Notes under the pieces: model-generated | What the model saw: only the letters and a program-made list of their open reading frames with translations | Database searches by the model: none | What the model was told of the DNA's origin: nothing | Made by a program: the position numbers and the translations under genes | From: Variovorax sp. dw_308 | GTDB lineage: Bacteria; Pseudomonadota; Gammaproteobacteria; Burkholderiales; Burkholderiaceae_C | DNA length: 64,000 nt | Direction: 5' to 3' | NCBI RefSeq assembly: GCF_019207085.1 | Contig: NZ_JAATOM010000004.1 | Location: forward strand, 1 to 64,000 | Shown: positions 42,371-50,334 of the stretch, piece by piece | How positions within the stretch are numbered: position 1 is the first letter of the stretch | Layout: each line of letters opens with the position of its first letter

Positions 42371-43141
42371 ATGTTTGCCCGAATCCGCTCCGACATCCAG
42401 TGCATCCTCGAGCGCGACCCGGCCGCCCATTCGGCCTGGGAAGTGCTGACGCTCTATCCCGGCCTGCATGCCGTGGTCCTGCACCGGCCGGCGCACTGGT
42501 GCTGGAACCGTGGGCTGCGCTGGCTGGGCGCGTTCATCGCGCACTTCGCGCGCTGGATGACGGGCATCGAGATCCACCCGGCCGCGAAGATCGGCGAGCG
42601 CGTGTTCTTCGACCATGCGATGGGCGTGGTGGTGGGCGAGACGGCCGAGATCGGCGACGGCTGCACGATCTACCAGGGCGTGACGCTCGGCGGCACGTCG
42701 CTCTACAAGGGCACGAAGCGGCATCCGACTCTCGGGCGCAATGTCGTCGTGAGCGCGGGGGCGAAGGTGCTGGGAGGCTTCACTGTCGGCGATGGCGCGC
42801 GGATCGGCGCCAATGCGGTGGTCATCAAGCCGGTGCCTGCGGGCGCAACTGCGGTGGGGATTCCGGCGCGGATCATTCCGGCCAAGGCCGATCGTGCATC
42901 GGGCGAGAACGGCGAGACTTTCCTGGCCTATGGCGTGTCGCAGAGCGACGATCCGTTGTCGCTGGCGATGCGCGGGCTGATCGACAACGCTTCGTCGCAG
43001 GAGCACCAGATCGCGCTGCTGTGGCAGGCGATCGAGACGCTGTCGGCCGAGCGCGGGAAGAAGTCGGATTGCGTGCCGACGGATGCGGCGCGGGATGAGT
43101 GCTTCGAGGCGGAGAAGTTGACGGAGCTGGTGGGGAAGTAG
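42371..43141 (+). CDS. cysE: Serine O-acetyltransferase
   Basis: CysE makes O-acetylserine, the direct precursor of cysteine. The 256-residue protein has an N-terminal helical part (MFARIRSDIQCILERDPAAH) and a left-handed beta-helix of hexapeptide repeats: TGIEIHPAAKIGERVFFDHA, with H82 as the likely catalytic base, MGVVVGETAEIGDGCTIYQG, VTLGGTSLYKGTKRHPTLGR. GGFTVGDGARIGANAVVIKP ends the coil region. The C-terminal 60 residues are a short charged tail longer than in Bacillus-type enzymes. It follows trmJ by 31 bp. The 3' end converges with the nuclease-like gene, only 36 bp apart. Confidence 0.93.
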   Translation: MFARIRSDIQCILERDPAAHSAWEVLTLYPGLHAVVLHRPAHWCWNRGLRWLGAFIAHFARWMTGIEIHPAAKIGERVFFDHAMGVVVGETAEIGDGCTIYQGVTLGGTSLYKGTKRHPTLGRNVVVSAGAKVLGGFTVGDGARIGANAVVIKPVPAGATAVGIPARIIPAKADRASGENGETFLAYGVSQSDDPLSLAMRGLIDNASSQEHQIALLWQAIETLSAERGKKSDCVPTDAARDECFEAEKLTELVGK

Positions 43142-43177
43142 CTCTCGTCATCTCCGATCAAAGCTGCGCCATCTCCG

Positions 43178-44194
43178 TCAAAGAAGAGCGTCCACGTGCC
43201 GCTTCAGCGATGAAAGATTGACAAACGTCAGTTCGTACATCGCAGTCAAGCCCGCCGCTTGTTCATCGGTGAGGTCAGCGGCGCAGACGATGAACCTGCT
43301 TCGCTCGATGCCGAGGCGCTTGCGCAGACGCAGGTACTTGTCGATGTCGCGCCGGAACTCACCCGACTTGCATTCCACGCAGATCGGCGACTGCCCTTCG
43401 GGAAGCAGAACGACATCGAGTTCGTGCAGGTCTTCGTTCGGGAAAACGACCTTCACGCCACGTGCGCACGAGAAGCCACGATTGCGTGCCCTTGCGTGCT
43501 GAATCAACTCTACAAATGCGTACCACTCGAGCCAGCCGCCATCGAAAAACTGACGCACTGCAGGTGCCGTCTGAAGCGTCAGGCGAACAATTTTTTCCTG
43601 CTTCTGATAGTGGTAGCGTGAGAAGAACGTGTGACTGTAGAACTGGCGGCACAGTGTATTGATGGCCTGCGCGTCTTTCTGGCTCAGGCTTGCAAGCTCG
43701 AGGTTCACCCAGCTGTGGCTTTTGCGGTAGGCAAAACGCACACGGTCTACCAACTCGGAAAACAACGCCCAGTCGTCGCCGAGTGTGCGGGCGGCGTCGT
43801 CGAAGAAACCGGTGGTATCGACGAGGGCGTGATCGAACTGGGCGTCGATCTGGCGGGACTTGAACCAGGCTTGCAATGGCGCGTGCTGCGTGGCTGTCGC
43901 CAGCGCCGCTGAACTATGAGCATCCGCGTCCGCCAGTGTTTGTTCAGGGGTGGCGACGGCTTCGGGCGGCGTCAGTGCTGCGACTTCACCGCCGGCCGCA
44001 GCCTTGTCTGGTTGCTGCAAGGCGGCGACTTCCCGCAAGGCCGCGAAGTAGCGCTCCACCAGTTTTTCCACGTAGAACACGGTTCCGTAGACGGTGCTCG
44101 GTGTGCCGCAGCGACCGCACAGCGTCTTGATGCCCACAGGCGTAATTGCGTCTTCAGAAACGAACCCGCACTTGTTGCAACGGTAGATGGGCAT
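43178..44194 (-). CDS. Zinc-ribbon/PD-(D/E)XK nuclease-like protein
   Basis: This 338-residue protein fuses an N-terminal zinc ribbon (C6-x2-C9 and C26-x2-C29, within residues 1-30) to a C-terminal nuclease-type domain. The latter carries GGWLEWYAFVELI, an ELDVVLLPEGQSP strand with D260, and VECKSGEF with E274 and K276, the D-x13-E-x-K signature of PD-(D/E)XK enzymes; it ends with RKRLGIERSRFIVCAADLTD. Similar G-WLE and ECK-G motifs occur in DUF1887/Card1-type nucleases. Between them is an Ala/Pro-rich linker (about residues 60-105) and an all-helical region. By eye the gene is less GC-rich than its neighbours. It lies behind darP-mog with a 63-bp gap. Nucleic-acid cleavage is plausible but the target is unknown. 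Confidence 0.75.
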   Translation of the reverse strand: MPIYRCNKCGFVSEDAITPVGIKTLCGRCGTPSTVYGTVFYVEKLVERYFAALREVAALQQPDKAAAGGEVAALTPPEAVATPEQTLADADAHSSAALATATQHAPLQAWFKSRQIDAQFDHALVDTTGFFDDAARTLGDDWALFSELVDRVRFAYRKSHSWVNLELASLSQKDAQAINTLCRQFYSHTFFSRYHYQKQEKIVRLTLQTAPAVRQFFDGGWLEWYAFVELIQHARARNRGFSCARGVKVVFPNEDLHELDVVLLPEGQSPICVECKSGEFRRDIDKYLRLRKRLGIERSRFIVCAADLTDEQAAGLTAMYELTFVNLSSLKRHVDALL

Positions 44195-44257
44195 GAATCG
44201 TTTGGCTGTTTTTCTTGGCTGATGCTGCGTCCAGCAGCACGGCGGTCCGTTGCAAAA

Positions 44258-44851
44258 TTACCTCGTGGTCGCGCGGATCGCCGCCTTCGGCCGCCACGCC
44301 TTGCAGACGCTGTCGTCCGTGTCGAAATACGGGCCGCCAATCAAGTCGATGCAGTAGGGCACCGCGGCGAAGATGCCCGGCACGATCTGCTTGCCCTCGG
44401 CGTCCTTCAAGCCTTCCAGCGTTTCCGCAATCGACTTCGGCTGGCCGGGCAGGTTGAGGATCAGGCACTTGTCGCGGATCACGGCCACCTGGCGCGACAG
44501 GATCGCGGTCGGTACGAAATGCAGGCTGATCTGGCGCATCTGCTCGCCGAAGCCGGGCATCTCCTTGTGGCCCACGGCCAGCGTGGCTTCGGGCGTCACG
44601 TCGCGCAGGGCAGGGCCGGTGCCCCCGGTGGTCAGCACCAGCGAGCAGCCGGCATCGACGAGTTCGATCAAGGCGGCGCTGATGGCCGCCTGCTCGTCGG
44701 GGATCAGGCGGGCTTCGAAGGTGATCGGGTTGAGGAGTGCGCGGCCGAGCCAATCCTTCAGCGCCGGCAGCCCCTTGTCTTCGTAGATGCCACTCGATGC
44801 GCGGTCGCTGACCGAGACGATGCCGATGCGCACTTCATCGAATCCGCTCAT
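44258..44851 (-). CDS. mog: Molybdopterin adenylyltransferase
   Basis: Mog (MogA) adenylates molybdopterin before molybdenum insertion, so it supplies molybdoenzymes such as the nitrate reductase at the end of this window. The 197-residue protein has RIGIVSVSDRASSGIYEDKG at the N terminus, the central DAGCSLVLTTGGTGPALRDV with the MPT-binding GGTG, TPEATLAVGHKEMPGFGEQM, and LILNLPGQPKSIAETLE. The ATG 44851 overlaps the darP stop (ATGA). The start of the next gene is 63 bp downstream of its stop. Confidence 0.93.
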   Translation of the reverse strand: MSGFDEVRIGIVSVSDRASSGIYEDKGLPALKDWLGRALLNPITFEARLIPDEQAAISAALIELVDAGCSLVLTTGGTGPALRDVTPEATLAVGHKEMPGFGEQMRQISLHFVPTAILSRQVAVIRDKCLILNLPGQPKSIAETLEGLKDAEGKQIVPGIFAAVPYCIDLIGGPYFDTDDSVCKAWRPKAAIRATTR

Positions 44852-45504
44852 GCATCGTCCTCGCGCTCCAGGTCTTCCGACTGGGCCGCATGGTCGGCAT
44901 TGCCGTGCGCGGCCAGTTGCTCGCGCACGATCTGGAACACGTCGCGGTAGGCCTTGCCCTGGCGCGGTGCTTCGCCGGGCGGGCCGGCCTTGATGTCCTT
45001 GCGGGCCTGGCGGACCAGGGCGCGGAGTTGCTGTGCGTCGGTGGCGGGATGGGTTTCGATCCATCCGCCGAGGGCGTCGTCATCGGCGATCAGGCGGTCG
45101 CGCCAGCGTTCGGCTTCATGCAGCATGGCAGTCTCCTCGGCGGGGGCACGGTGTTGCTCGGCCAATGCGGCGCGCACGGCGTCGAGTACTTCGGGGTCGA
45201 GGCCGCGCATCAGCTTGCCGATGAACTGCATCTGGCGGCGCTTGCCTTCGAAGTTGGTGATGCGCTTGGCTTCGTGGATCGCGTCGGCGAGTTTCTCGCC
45301 GAGCGGCAGCGGGTCGAACAGGCCGGCGCGCAGGGTCAGCAGGTCTTCGCCGATCTTCTGCAGTTCGGCGCTTTCGCGCTTGAGTTCGGTCTTGCTGGCT
45401 TCGTCGGTGCCCTTGAGCTCGCGCTTGAGTTCAAGGTCGAGTTCGCTGCCTTCGGCAATGAACTGGCCGCGGACGAAATAGCCTTTTTTGGGTTTGCGTG
45501 ACAT
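44848..45504 (-). CDS. darP: Ribosome biogenesis factor DarP (YjgA, DUF615)
   Basis: DarP binds the late 50S ribosomal precursor and supports large-subunit assembly. The 218-residue protein has typical DUF615 segments: KPKKGYFVRGQFIAEGSELD, LKRESAELQKIGEDLLTLRA, PLGEKLADAIHEAKRITNFE, GKRRQMQFIGKLMRGLDPE and RLIADDDALGGWIETHPATD. It is acidic at the C terminus. It is the first gene of the darP-mog-nuclease set and is divergent from pmbA (tldE) over about 100 bp, a very common pairing in proteobacteria. Confidence 0.94.
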   Translation of the reverse strand: MSRKPKKGYFVRGQFIAEGSELDLELKRELKGTDEASKTELKRESAELQKIGEDLLTLRAGLFDPLPLGEKLADAIHEAKRITNFEGKRRQMQFIGKLMRGLDPEVLDAVRAALAEQHRAPAEETAMLHEAERWRDRLIADDDALGGWIETHPATDAQQLRALVRQARKDIKAGPPGEAPRQGKAYRDVFQIVREQLAAHGNADHAAQSEDLEREDDA

Positions 45505-45605
45505 GTGCAGGCGAGGGGATTGAGGCTGGTTCGGGGGCTCCGGAACGAGTCTTCGGAAAGGGACAGGTCATCCGACACAGGGGGCGCAAGTATCATAGCC
45601 ACTAC

Positions 45606-46988
45606 ATGAAGACCACCCCGAAGACATCGCCCGCGCAAGCGGAAACCGGCTTTGCCTACAGCCGCCCCTTCTTTGAAAACCTGGTCGATACGGCCCTGGC
45701 GCATGCCAGGAAGCTCGGCGCCACGGATGCCGGCGCCGAGGCGTCCGAAGGCTGCGGGCTCAGCGTCTCGGTGCGCAAGGGCGAACTCGAGAACGTCGAG
45801 CGCAACCGCGACAAGTCGCTCGGCATCACGGTCTACGTGGGCCATCGCCGCGGCAACGCCAGCACCTCGGACTTCTCCGAGGCTGCCATTGCGCAGACCG
45901 TGCAGGCGGCCTACGACATCGCGCGCTTCACCGCGGAAGACCCGGTCAGCGGCCTGCCGGACGAAGAAGACATCGTCAAGGAGCAGCCCGATCTCGACCT
46001 GTTCCATCCGTGGGCGGTGACGAGCGAGGAAGCCGCGCGCATCGCGCTCGAATGCGAAGCGGCGGCGCTGTCGACCGACAAGCGCATCACCAACAGCGAA
46101 GGCGCCGGCGTCTCGGCGCAGCAGAGCCATTTCTTCAGTGCGCACACGCATGGGTTCCGAGGCGGCTATGCCAGTTCGCGCCACTCCATCTCGGTTGCGC
46201 CGATCGCCGGCAAGGGCGACGACATGCAGCGCGATGCCTGGTACAGCTCGATGCGCTCGGCCGATGAGTTGGCGGCGCCGGCGGCCATCGGCCGTTACGC
46301 GGCGGAGCGGGCGTTGAGCCGGCTGAAGGCGCGCAAGATCAAGACCATCGAATGCCCGGTGCTGTTCGAGTCGCCGCTGGCCGCGGGTCTGCTCGGCGGA
46401 CTGGTGCAGGCCACGAGCGGCGGTGCGCTCTATCGAAAGAGCACTTTCCTGCTCGATTCGCTCGGCAAGGCGGTGCTGCCCGACCACATCGACGTGGCGG
46501 AAGACCCGCACGTGCTGCGCGGCAAGGGCAGCTCGCCCTTCGACGACGAAGGCGTGACGACCCAGGCGCGCAAGGTGGTGGATGCGGGACGGCTGCAAGG
46601 CTATTTCCTCAGCACCTATTCCGCTCGCAAGCTCGGCATGAAGACCACCGGCAATGCCGGCGGCTCGCACAACCTGACGCTGCGCTCGCGCCTCACGCAG
46701 GCAGGCGATGACCTCGACGCCATGCTCGCCAAGCTCGGCACCGGCCTGTTCGTGATCGAGCTGATGGGGCAGGGCGTCAACTACGTGACCGGCGACTACT
46801 CGCGCGGCGCGAGCGGCTTCTGGGTCGAGAAGGGGCGCATCGCGTTCCCGGTGCAGGAGATCACCATCGCCGGCAACCTCAAGGACATGCTGATGGGCAT
46901 CGAGGCGGTGGGCGCCGACGTCTACAACTATGGCGCCAAGTCGACCGGCTCGTTGCTGGTCAATCGCATGAAGGTCGCGGGCTCATAG
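45606..46988 (+). CDS. pmbA: Metalloprotease PmbA (TldE)
   Basis: PmbA (TldE) forms a heterodimer with TldD that cleaves unfolded peptides and matures some modified peptides. The 460-residue protein has the inactive-partner fold: KGELENVERNRDKSLGITVY and GHRRGNASTSDFSEAAIAQT in the N-terminal domain, EAAALSTDKRITNSEGAGVS, SPLAAGLLGGLVQATSGGAL, and in the C terminus TTGNAGGSHNLTLRSR and VNYVTGDYSRGASGFWVEKG. TldD, the catalytic partner, is not in this window. ATG 45606 opens the frame. It is divergent from darP and convergent with the LysR gene, overlapping its stop by six bases. Confidence 0.94.
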   Translation: MKTTPKTSPAQAETGFAYSRPFFENLVDTALAHARKLGATDAGAEASEGCGLSVSVRKGELENVERNRDKSLGITVYVGHRRGNASTSDFSEAAIAQTVQAAYDIARFTAEDPVSGLPDEEDIVKEQPDLDLFHPWAVTSEEAARIALECEAAALSTDKRITNSEGAGVSAQQSHFFSAHTHGFRGGYASSRHSISVAPIAGKGDDMQRDAWYSSMRSADELAAPAAIGRYAAERALSRLKARKIKTIECPVLFESPLAAGLLGGLVQATSGGALYRKSTFLLDSLGKAVLPDHIDVAEDPHVLRGKGSSPFDDEGVTTQARKVVDAGRLQGYFLSTYSARKLGMKTTGNAGGSHNLTLRSRLTQAGDDLDAMLAKLGTGLFVIELMGQGVNYVTGDYSRGASGFWVEKGRIAFPVQEITIAGNLKDMLMGIEAVGADVYNYGAKSTGSLLVNRMKVAGS

Positions 46989-47879
46989 GCTTGCGCCTTG
47001 CGACAGCAGGTGGTCCAGCAAGCGGCGCGTGTTGGGTGAGAGTTCTTCCACGCGGCGCGCGCAGGCCAGCAGCGTGCGCGCGGCCCAGTCGTCGCTGAGG
47101 GCGGCGCACCGGATCTTCATGGTTGCCGCGCATCGCCCGGCTGCGGTGAGCGGCACGATGCCGACGCCGATGCCCTGTTCCACCATCCCGCAGACCGACT
47201 CGAAGCTGCGCACGCGCACGCGGTAGTTCAGCCGCTTGCCCATGCGGCGCGCCTGCTGGGCAATGTGCTCCTGCAGCGGATTGCCGTTGGCAAGGCCGAT
47301 GAATTCGCTGCCGACCACATCGGCCAATGCCACGCGGCGGCGCCGCGCGAGCGCATGGCCGCGCGGCACGACCAGGACCAGGTCGTCGCGGCGGAACACG
47401 AACTGCGCGAGCCCCGTGGTGTCGACCGCATCCGAGACGATGCCGATGTCGCACAGGCCGCCATGCAGCGCCTCCACGATGTCCTGGCTGGCGCGCTCTT
47501 CCAGATCCACCGAAACGCGCGGATGCAGCGCCAGGAAGCGCGCGAGCGGCGCGGGCAGGTGTTCGGTCATGGCCGAGGTGTTGCATTGCACGCGGACATG
47601 GCCTTGCAGGCCGGTGCCGTAGTCGCCCAGTTCGCCGTGCAGTTGTTCCATCTGCTGGCGCACCACCCGCGCATGGTGCAGCAGCGTGCGACCGGCCTCG
47701 GTGGGCGTCACGCCCTGGGCATGGCGCAGCAGCAGCGGACTGCCCAATGCGTCCTCCATGCCGCGCACGCGCTGGCTGGCAGAAGCGAGCGTCATGTGCG
47801 TGCGTTCGGCGCCGGCGGTGATGGAGCCGGCTTCGACGACATTGAGAAACAGCCGCAGGTCGGTCAGGTCGAATCGCAT
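46983..47879 (-). CDS. LysR-family transcriptional regulator
   Basis: This 298-residue regulator has the LysR DNA-binding helix-turn-helix (LRLFLNVVEAGSITAGAERT, HMTLASASQRVRGMEDALGS, PLLLRHAQGVTPTEAGRTLL) and a periplasmic-binding-protein-type effector domain with GHVRVQCNTSAM, VSVDLEERASQDIVEALHGG and CDIGIVSDAVDTTGL. ATG 47879 begins MRFDLTDLR. The gene is divergent from the TauE/SafE permease gene across 164 bp, so it probably regulates that permease. The inducer is unknown. Confidence 0.92.
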   Translation of the reverse strand: MRFDLTDLRLFLNVVEAGSITAGAERTHMTLASASQRVRGMEDALGSPLLLRHAQGVTPTEAGRTLLHHARVVRQQMEQLHGELGDYGTGLQGHVRVQCNTSAMTEHLPAPLARFLALHPRVSVDLEERASQDIVEALHGGLCDIGIVSDAVDTTGLAQFVFRRDDLVLVVPRGHALARRRRVALADVVGSEFIGLANGNPLQEHIAQQARRMGKRLNYRVRVRSFESVCGMVEQGIGVGIVPLTAAGRCAATMKIRCAALSDDWAARTLLACARRVEELSPNTRRLLDHLLSQGASL

Positions 47880-48043
47880 GGATGCCAAGGTAGCACGGGT
47901 GCTTCGCCAATCGATCGGGCCAGAGGCGGCCCGGTCGGGGGCTCAGTCCCTGCCTGAGGCTGGCTGCGCGAGATCCGCATTTTCGGCCTCCGGCTTCGCC
48001 GGCAGACTTGCCTTTCCATCAAGGTTGAAGAAAGAGGCATTGC

Positions 48044-48790
48044 ATGACGATCTGGACCACATGGGTGGCGACCGCGGCCGTGTTCGTGCTGGCGGGCATG
48101 GTGAAAGGCGTGATCGGGCTCGGGCTGCCCACCGTGTCGATGGCGTTGCTGGCGCTGTGGATGCCGCCGGCCCAGGCGGCCGCGCTGCTGATCGTTCCTT
48201 CGCTGGTCACCAACGCGTGGCAGGCGGGGCCGCGCTCGACCTTGGCGGCGATGCTGCGACGGCTGGGCGGCATGCAGGTCGGCATCGTCGCGGGGACGCT
48301 CGGCGGGGCCGTCCTGTTCGGCGCGCCTGCGGGCGCATGGGCGTCGGTGCTGCTGGGGCTGGCGCTGGTCGGCTACGCGGTGTGGGGACTCGCGGGTTGG
48401 CGAGTGCAGGTGCCGGCAGGTCATGCGCACTGGATGGGCCCCGTGGCCGGCGCCCTGACCGGCCTGCTGACGGCATTGACCGGGGTCTTCGTGCTGCCTG
48501 CCGTTCCGTATCTGCAGGGTCTGGGGCTGGAGAAGGACGAATTGATCCAGGCCATGGGCATGTCGTTCACCACGTCGACACTGGCCCTCGCGCTGGGCCT
48601 GGCCCTGAGCGGCGGTTTTGCCGGCGCGGCGTTGCAAGCGTCGCTGCCGATGCTGCTGCCGGCGTTGCTCGGGATGGTCGCCGGCTCGGCGTTGCGGCAG
48701 CGCTTGCCGGTGGCCGCCTTCCGGCGCTGCTTCTTCGTGGGTCTCGCGCTGCTCGGCGCCTACATGGCGGGCCGGCAGTGGGCCCACTGA
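48044..48790 (+). CDS. TauE/SafE (TSUP) family permease
   Basis: This 248-residue membrane protein belongs to the TSUP family, which exports or imports sulfur-containing or organic anions such as sulfite, sulfoacetate or taurine-derived acids. It has the family repeat: VLAGMVKGVIGLGLPTVSMA in the first half and GALTGLLTALTGVFVLPAVP in the second, with about eight helices. It is divergent from a LysR regulator. The TGA at 48788-48790 is immediately followed by the second 105-bp palindromic element. Confidence 0.88.
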   Translation: MTIWTTWVATAAVFVLAGMVKGVIGLGLPTVSMALLALWMPPAQAAALLIVPSLVTNAWQAGPRSTLAAMLRRLGGMQVGIVAGTLGGAVLFGAPAGAWASVLLGLALVGYAVWGLAGWRVQVPAGHAHWMGPVAGALTGLLTALTGVFVLPAVPYLQGLGLEKDELIQAMGMSFTTSTLALALGLALSGGFAGAALQASLPMLLPALLGMVAGSALRQRLPVAAFRRCFFVGLALLGAYMAGRQWAH

Positions 48791-48895
48791 TGCGACTTCG
48801 CAATCAAAAACGCATCACTGCGTTGGACCGCCTTGCCGTGCTACAGCACTGCCTGCGCCGCTCCGCCTTGTTCTGCGCTTGATTGCAAAGTCGCA
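48791..48895. repeat. 105-bp palindromic element, copy 2
   Basis: This is the same element as at 12282-12386 but in the opposite orientation: terminal repeats TGCGACTTCGCAATCAA (48791-48807) and its complement (48879-48895) match at 16 of 17 positions, and the total length is again 105 bp. It starts at the base after the TGA of the TauE/SafE gene and lies between that gene and a convergent NUDIX gene. The core, with GTGCTACAGCAC, is closely similar to copy 1. Confidence 0.85.
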
Positions 48896-48931
48896 CGGAA
48901 CACTGGGATCGCCTCAGTGCGGCCTGGCGCA

Positions 48932-49396
48932 CTATCGGGCTGAGGCCTGCGCCCGAAGCGCGGCGCGCACGCGCTCGATGACCCGGCGGTAGGGCAAGGC
49001 GAAGTCGTCCGTGTTGTCCTGCGGGGCGAGCCAGCGAAACGAGAAGACGAGCCCATCCTCTTCCGGGCTGCCCATGGCGACGTGCTCGAAGGCCTCCGGC
49101 AGCGGCGCGCTGCTGCGCATCAGGTACAGGTGCCAGAGCTGCGGGTGGCGTCGCTTGTTGCCTTCGACGCCGGCTTCGCAATGGCGGTCCAGGGTGCCGA
49201 GGTCTTGCAGGTCGCCGGTGTACGCGATGCCCGACTCCTCGAGCAGTTCGCGGCGCACGGCATCTTCCGGATGTTCGCCCGGCTCGACCGTGCCCTTGGG
49301 CAATTGCATACCGCCGTCGACCGGGTGGTCGAACACCAGCAGGCGGCCCTGTGCATCCACAAGGCAGGCGCAGGCCTTGAGGACGGGACGGGTCAT
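48932..49396 (-). CDS. NUDIX hydrolase
   Basis: This 154-residue enzyme has a full Nudix box, GTVEPGEHPEDAVRREL followed by LEESGI, matching GX5EX7REUXEEXGU, with the usual beta-sheet context LPKGTVEPGE and LWHLYLM. Nudix enzymes hydrolyse nucleoside diphosphates linked to another moiety; the substrate here cannot be told. The C terminus (FRWLAPQDNTDDFALPYRRV) is not diagnostic. The 3' end converges with the TauE/SafE gene around the 105-bp element, and yqeY lies 28 bp upstream on the same strand. Confidence 0.92.
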   Translation of the reverse strand: MTRPVLKACACLVDAQGRLLVFDHPVDGGMQLPKGTVEPGEHPEDAVRRELLEESGIAYTGDLQDLGTLDRHCEAGVEGNKRRHPQLWHLYLMRSSAPLPEAFEHVAMGSPEEDGLVFSFRWLAPQDNTDDFALPYRRVIERVRAALRAQASAR

Positions 49397-49424
49397 GCCT
49401 CAGCCCGGGCGAAGATGCCCGCGC

Positions 49425-49874
49425 TCATGCGCCGCTGAGAGCCGCCTTGACCGCGGCGCTGACCTGGCCCATGTCGGCCTTGCCGGCGAGCCTGGTCTTG
49501 ACGGTGCCCATCACCTTGCCCATGTCGCCGGGGCCCTTGGCGCCCAGCTCGGCGACGATGGCCTTGACCTCGACCGCCACTTCGTCGGCGCTCATGCGCT
49601 GCGGCAGGTAGACCTCCAGCACCTTGATCTCGGCGGCTTCCTTGTCGGCCAGGTCCTGGCGGCCACCCTGGGTGAAGGCGGCGACCGAATCCTTGCGCTG
49701 CTTGACCAGCTTGTCGACGATGGCCACGACCATCGCGTCGTCCAATTCAACGCGCTCGTCCACTTCCTTCTGCTTCAGGGCGGCCAACAGCAGGCGGATG
49801 GTGCCGAGGCGCTCGGAGTCCTTGGCACGCATGGCGGTCTTCATGTCTTCGGTGATCTTTTCTTTGAGGCTCAT
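49425..49874 (-). CDS. yqeY: GatB/YqeY domain protein
   Basis: This 149-residue protein resembles the tRNA-binding tail domain of GatB. It has MSLKEKITEDMKTAMRAKDS, ERLGTIRLLLAALKQKEVDE, VVAIVDKLVKQRKDSVAAFT, GGRQDLADKEAAEIKVLEVY and GPGDMGKVMGTVKTRLAG, all typical for stand-alone YqeY. The role is not established but it may help tRNA-dependent amidation. It lies 94 bp downstream of rpsU, a common arrangement. In many proteobacteria dnaG and rpoD follow, but here a NUDIX gene does. Confidence 0.93.
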   Translation of the reverse strand: MSLKEKITEDMKTAMRAKDSERLGTIRLLLAALKQKEVDERVELDDAMVVAIVDKLVKQRKDSVAAFTQGGRQDLADKEAAEIKVLEVYLPQRMSADEVAVEVKAIVAELGAKGPGDMGKVMGTVKTRLAGKADMGQVSAAVKAALSGA

Positions 49875-49968
49875 GGCGAATCCTGGGGAGGGGAAGCAAA
49901 AACAAAAGCCGCGGCAGGTTACCCCGGCGCGGCTCGGATCACTGGCGTGCGGCCAGCGGAAGCTGTGC

Positions 49969-50181
49969 TTAGTACAGCTTCTTGGGGAGCTGCATGCTGC
50001 GCACGCGCTTGTAGTGGCGCTTGACGGCAGCGGCCTTCTTGCGCTTGCGCTCGGCGGTCGGCTTTTCGTAGAACTCGCGGGCGCGCAGGTCGGTCAGCAG
50101 GCCGAGCTTTTCGATGGTGCGCTTGAAGCGACGCAGTGCGACGTCGAAGGGCTCGTTTTCTTTAACGCGGATGGTGGTCAT
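49969..50181 (-). CDS. rpsU: 30S ribosomal protein S21
   Basis: S21 is a small, basic 30S protein that influences initiation on mRNA lacking strong anti-Shine-Dalgarno contacts. The 70-residue protein is an exact family fit: [58 protein letters not shown] and [10 protein letters not shown]. The gene is the first of a minus-strand set with yqeY. The upstream region contains a strong TATAAT-type -10 box. Confidence 0.97.
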
Positions 50182-50291
50182 TGATGAATCGTTGAACTGG
50201 ATTTGGCCCGGAGAGATCGAGGCCCCGGGCCGGGGTTCCTCAACTGAAAATTTTGGGCGGCCGTTGAGGGGAGGCCAGAAGTTAGCCAAAG

Positions 50292-50297
50292 ATTATA
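50292..50297 (-). promoter_or_regulatory. -10 element upstream of rpsU
   Basis: On the minus strand, GC TATAAT C (hexamer at 50292-50297) is a perfect -10 box in a locally AT-rich stretch between the flavoprotein gene and rpsU. The start codon is about 110 nt downstream, leaving a long leader. A strong -35 hexamer is not apparent at 16-18 bp (CTGCCC/GCTGCC), so activity may need an activator or an UP-like AAAAAG stretch further upstream. Confidence 0.55.
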
Positions 50298-50334
50298 GCA
50301 ACAAAAGGCTATGGGGCAGCTTTTTGCACAAGGC

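Noticed and set aside
50182..50334. Riboswitch or structured leader upstream of rpsU
   Set aside because: The leader is about 100 nt and GC-rich, but no recognisable riboswitch core could be identified. Only the -10 box was supported.
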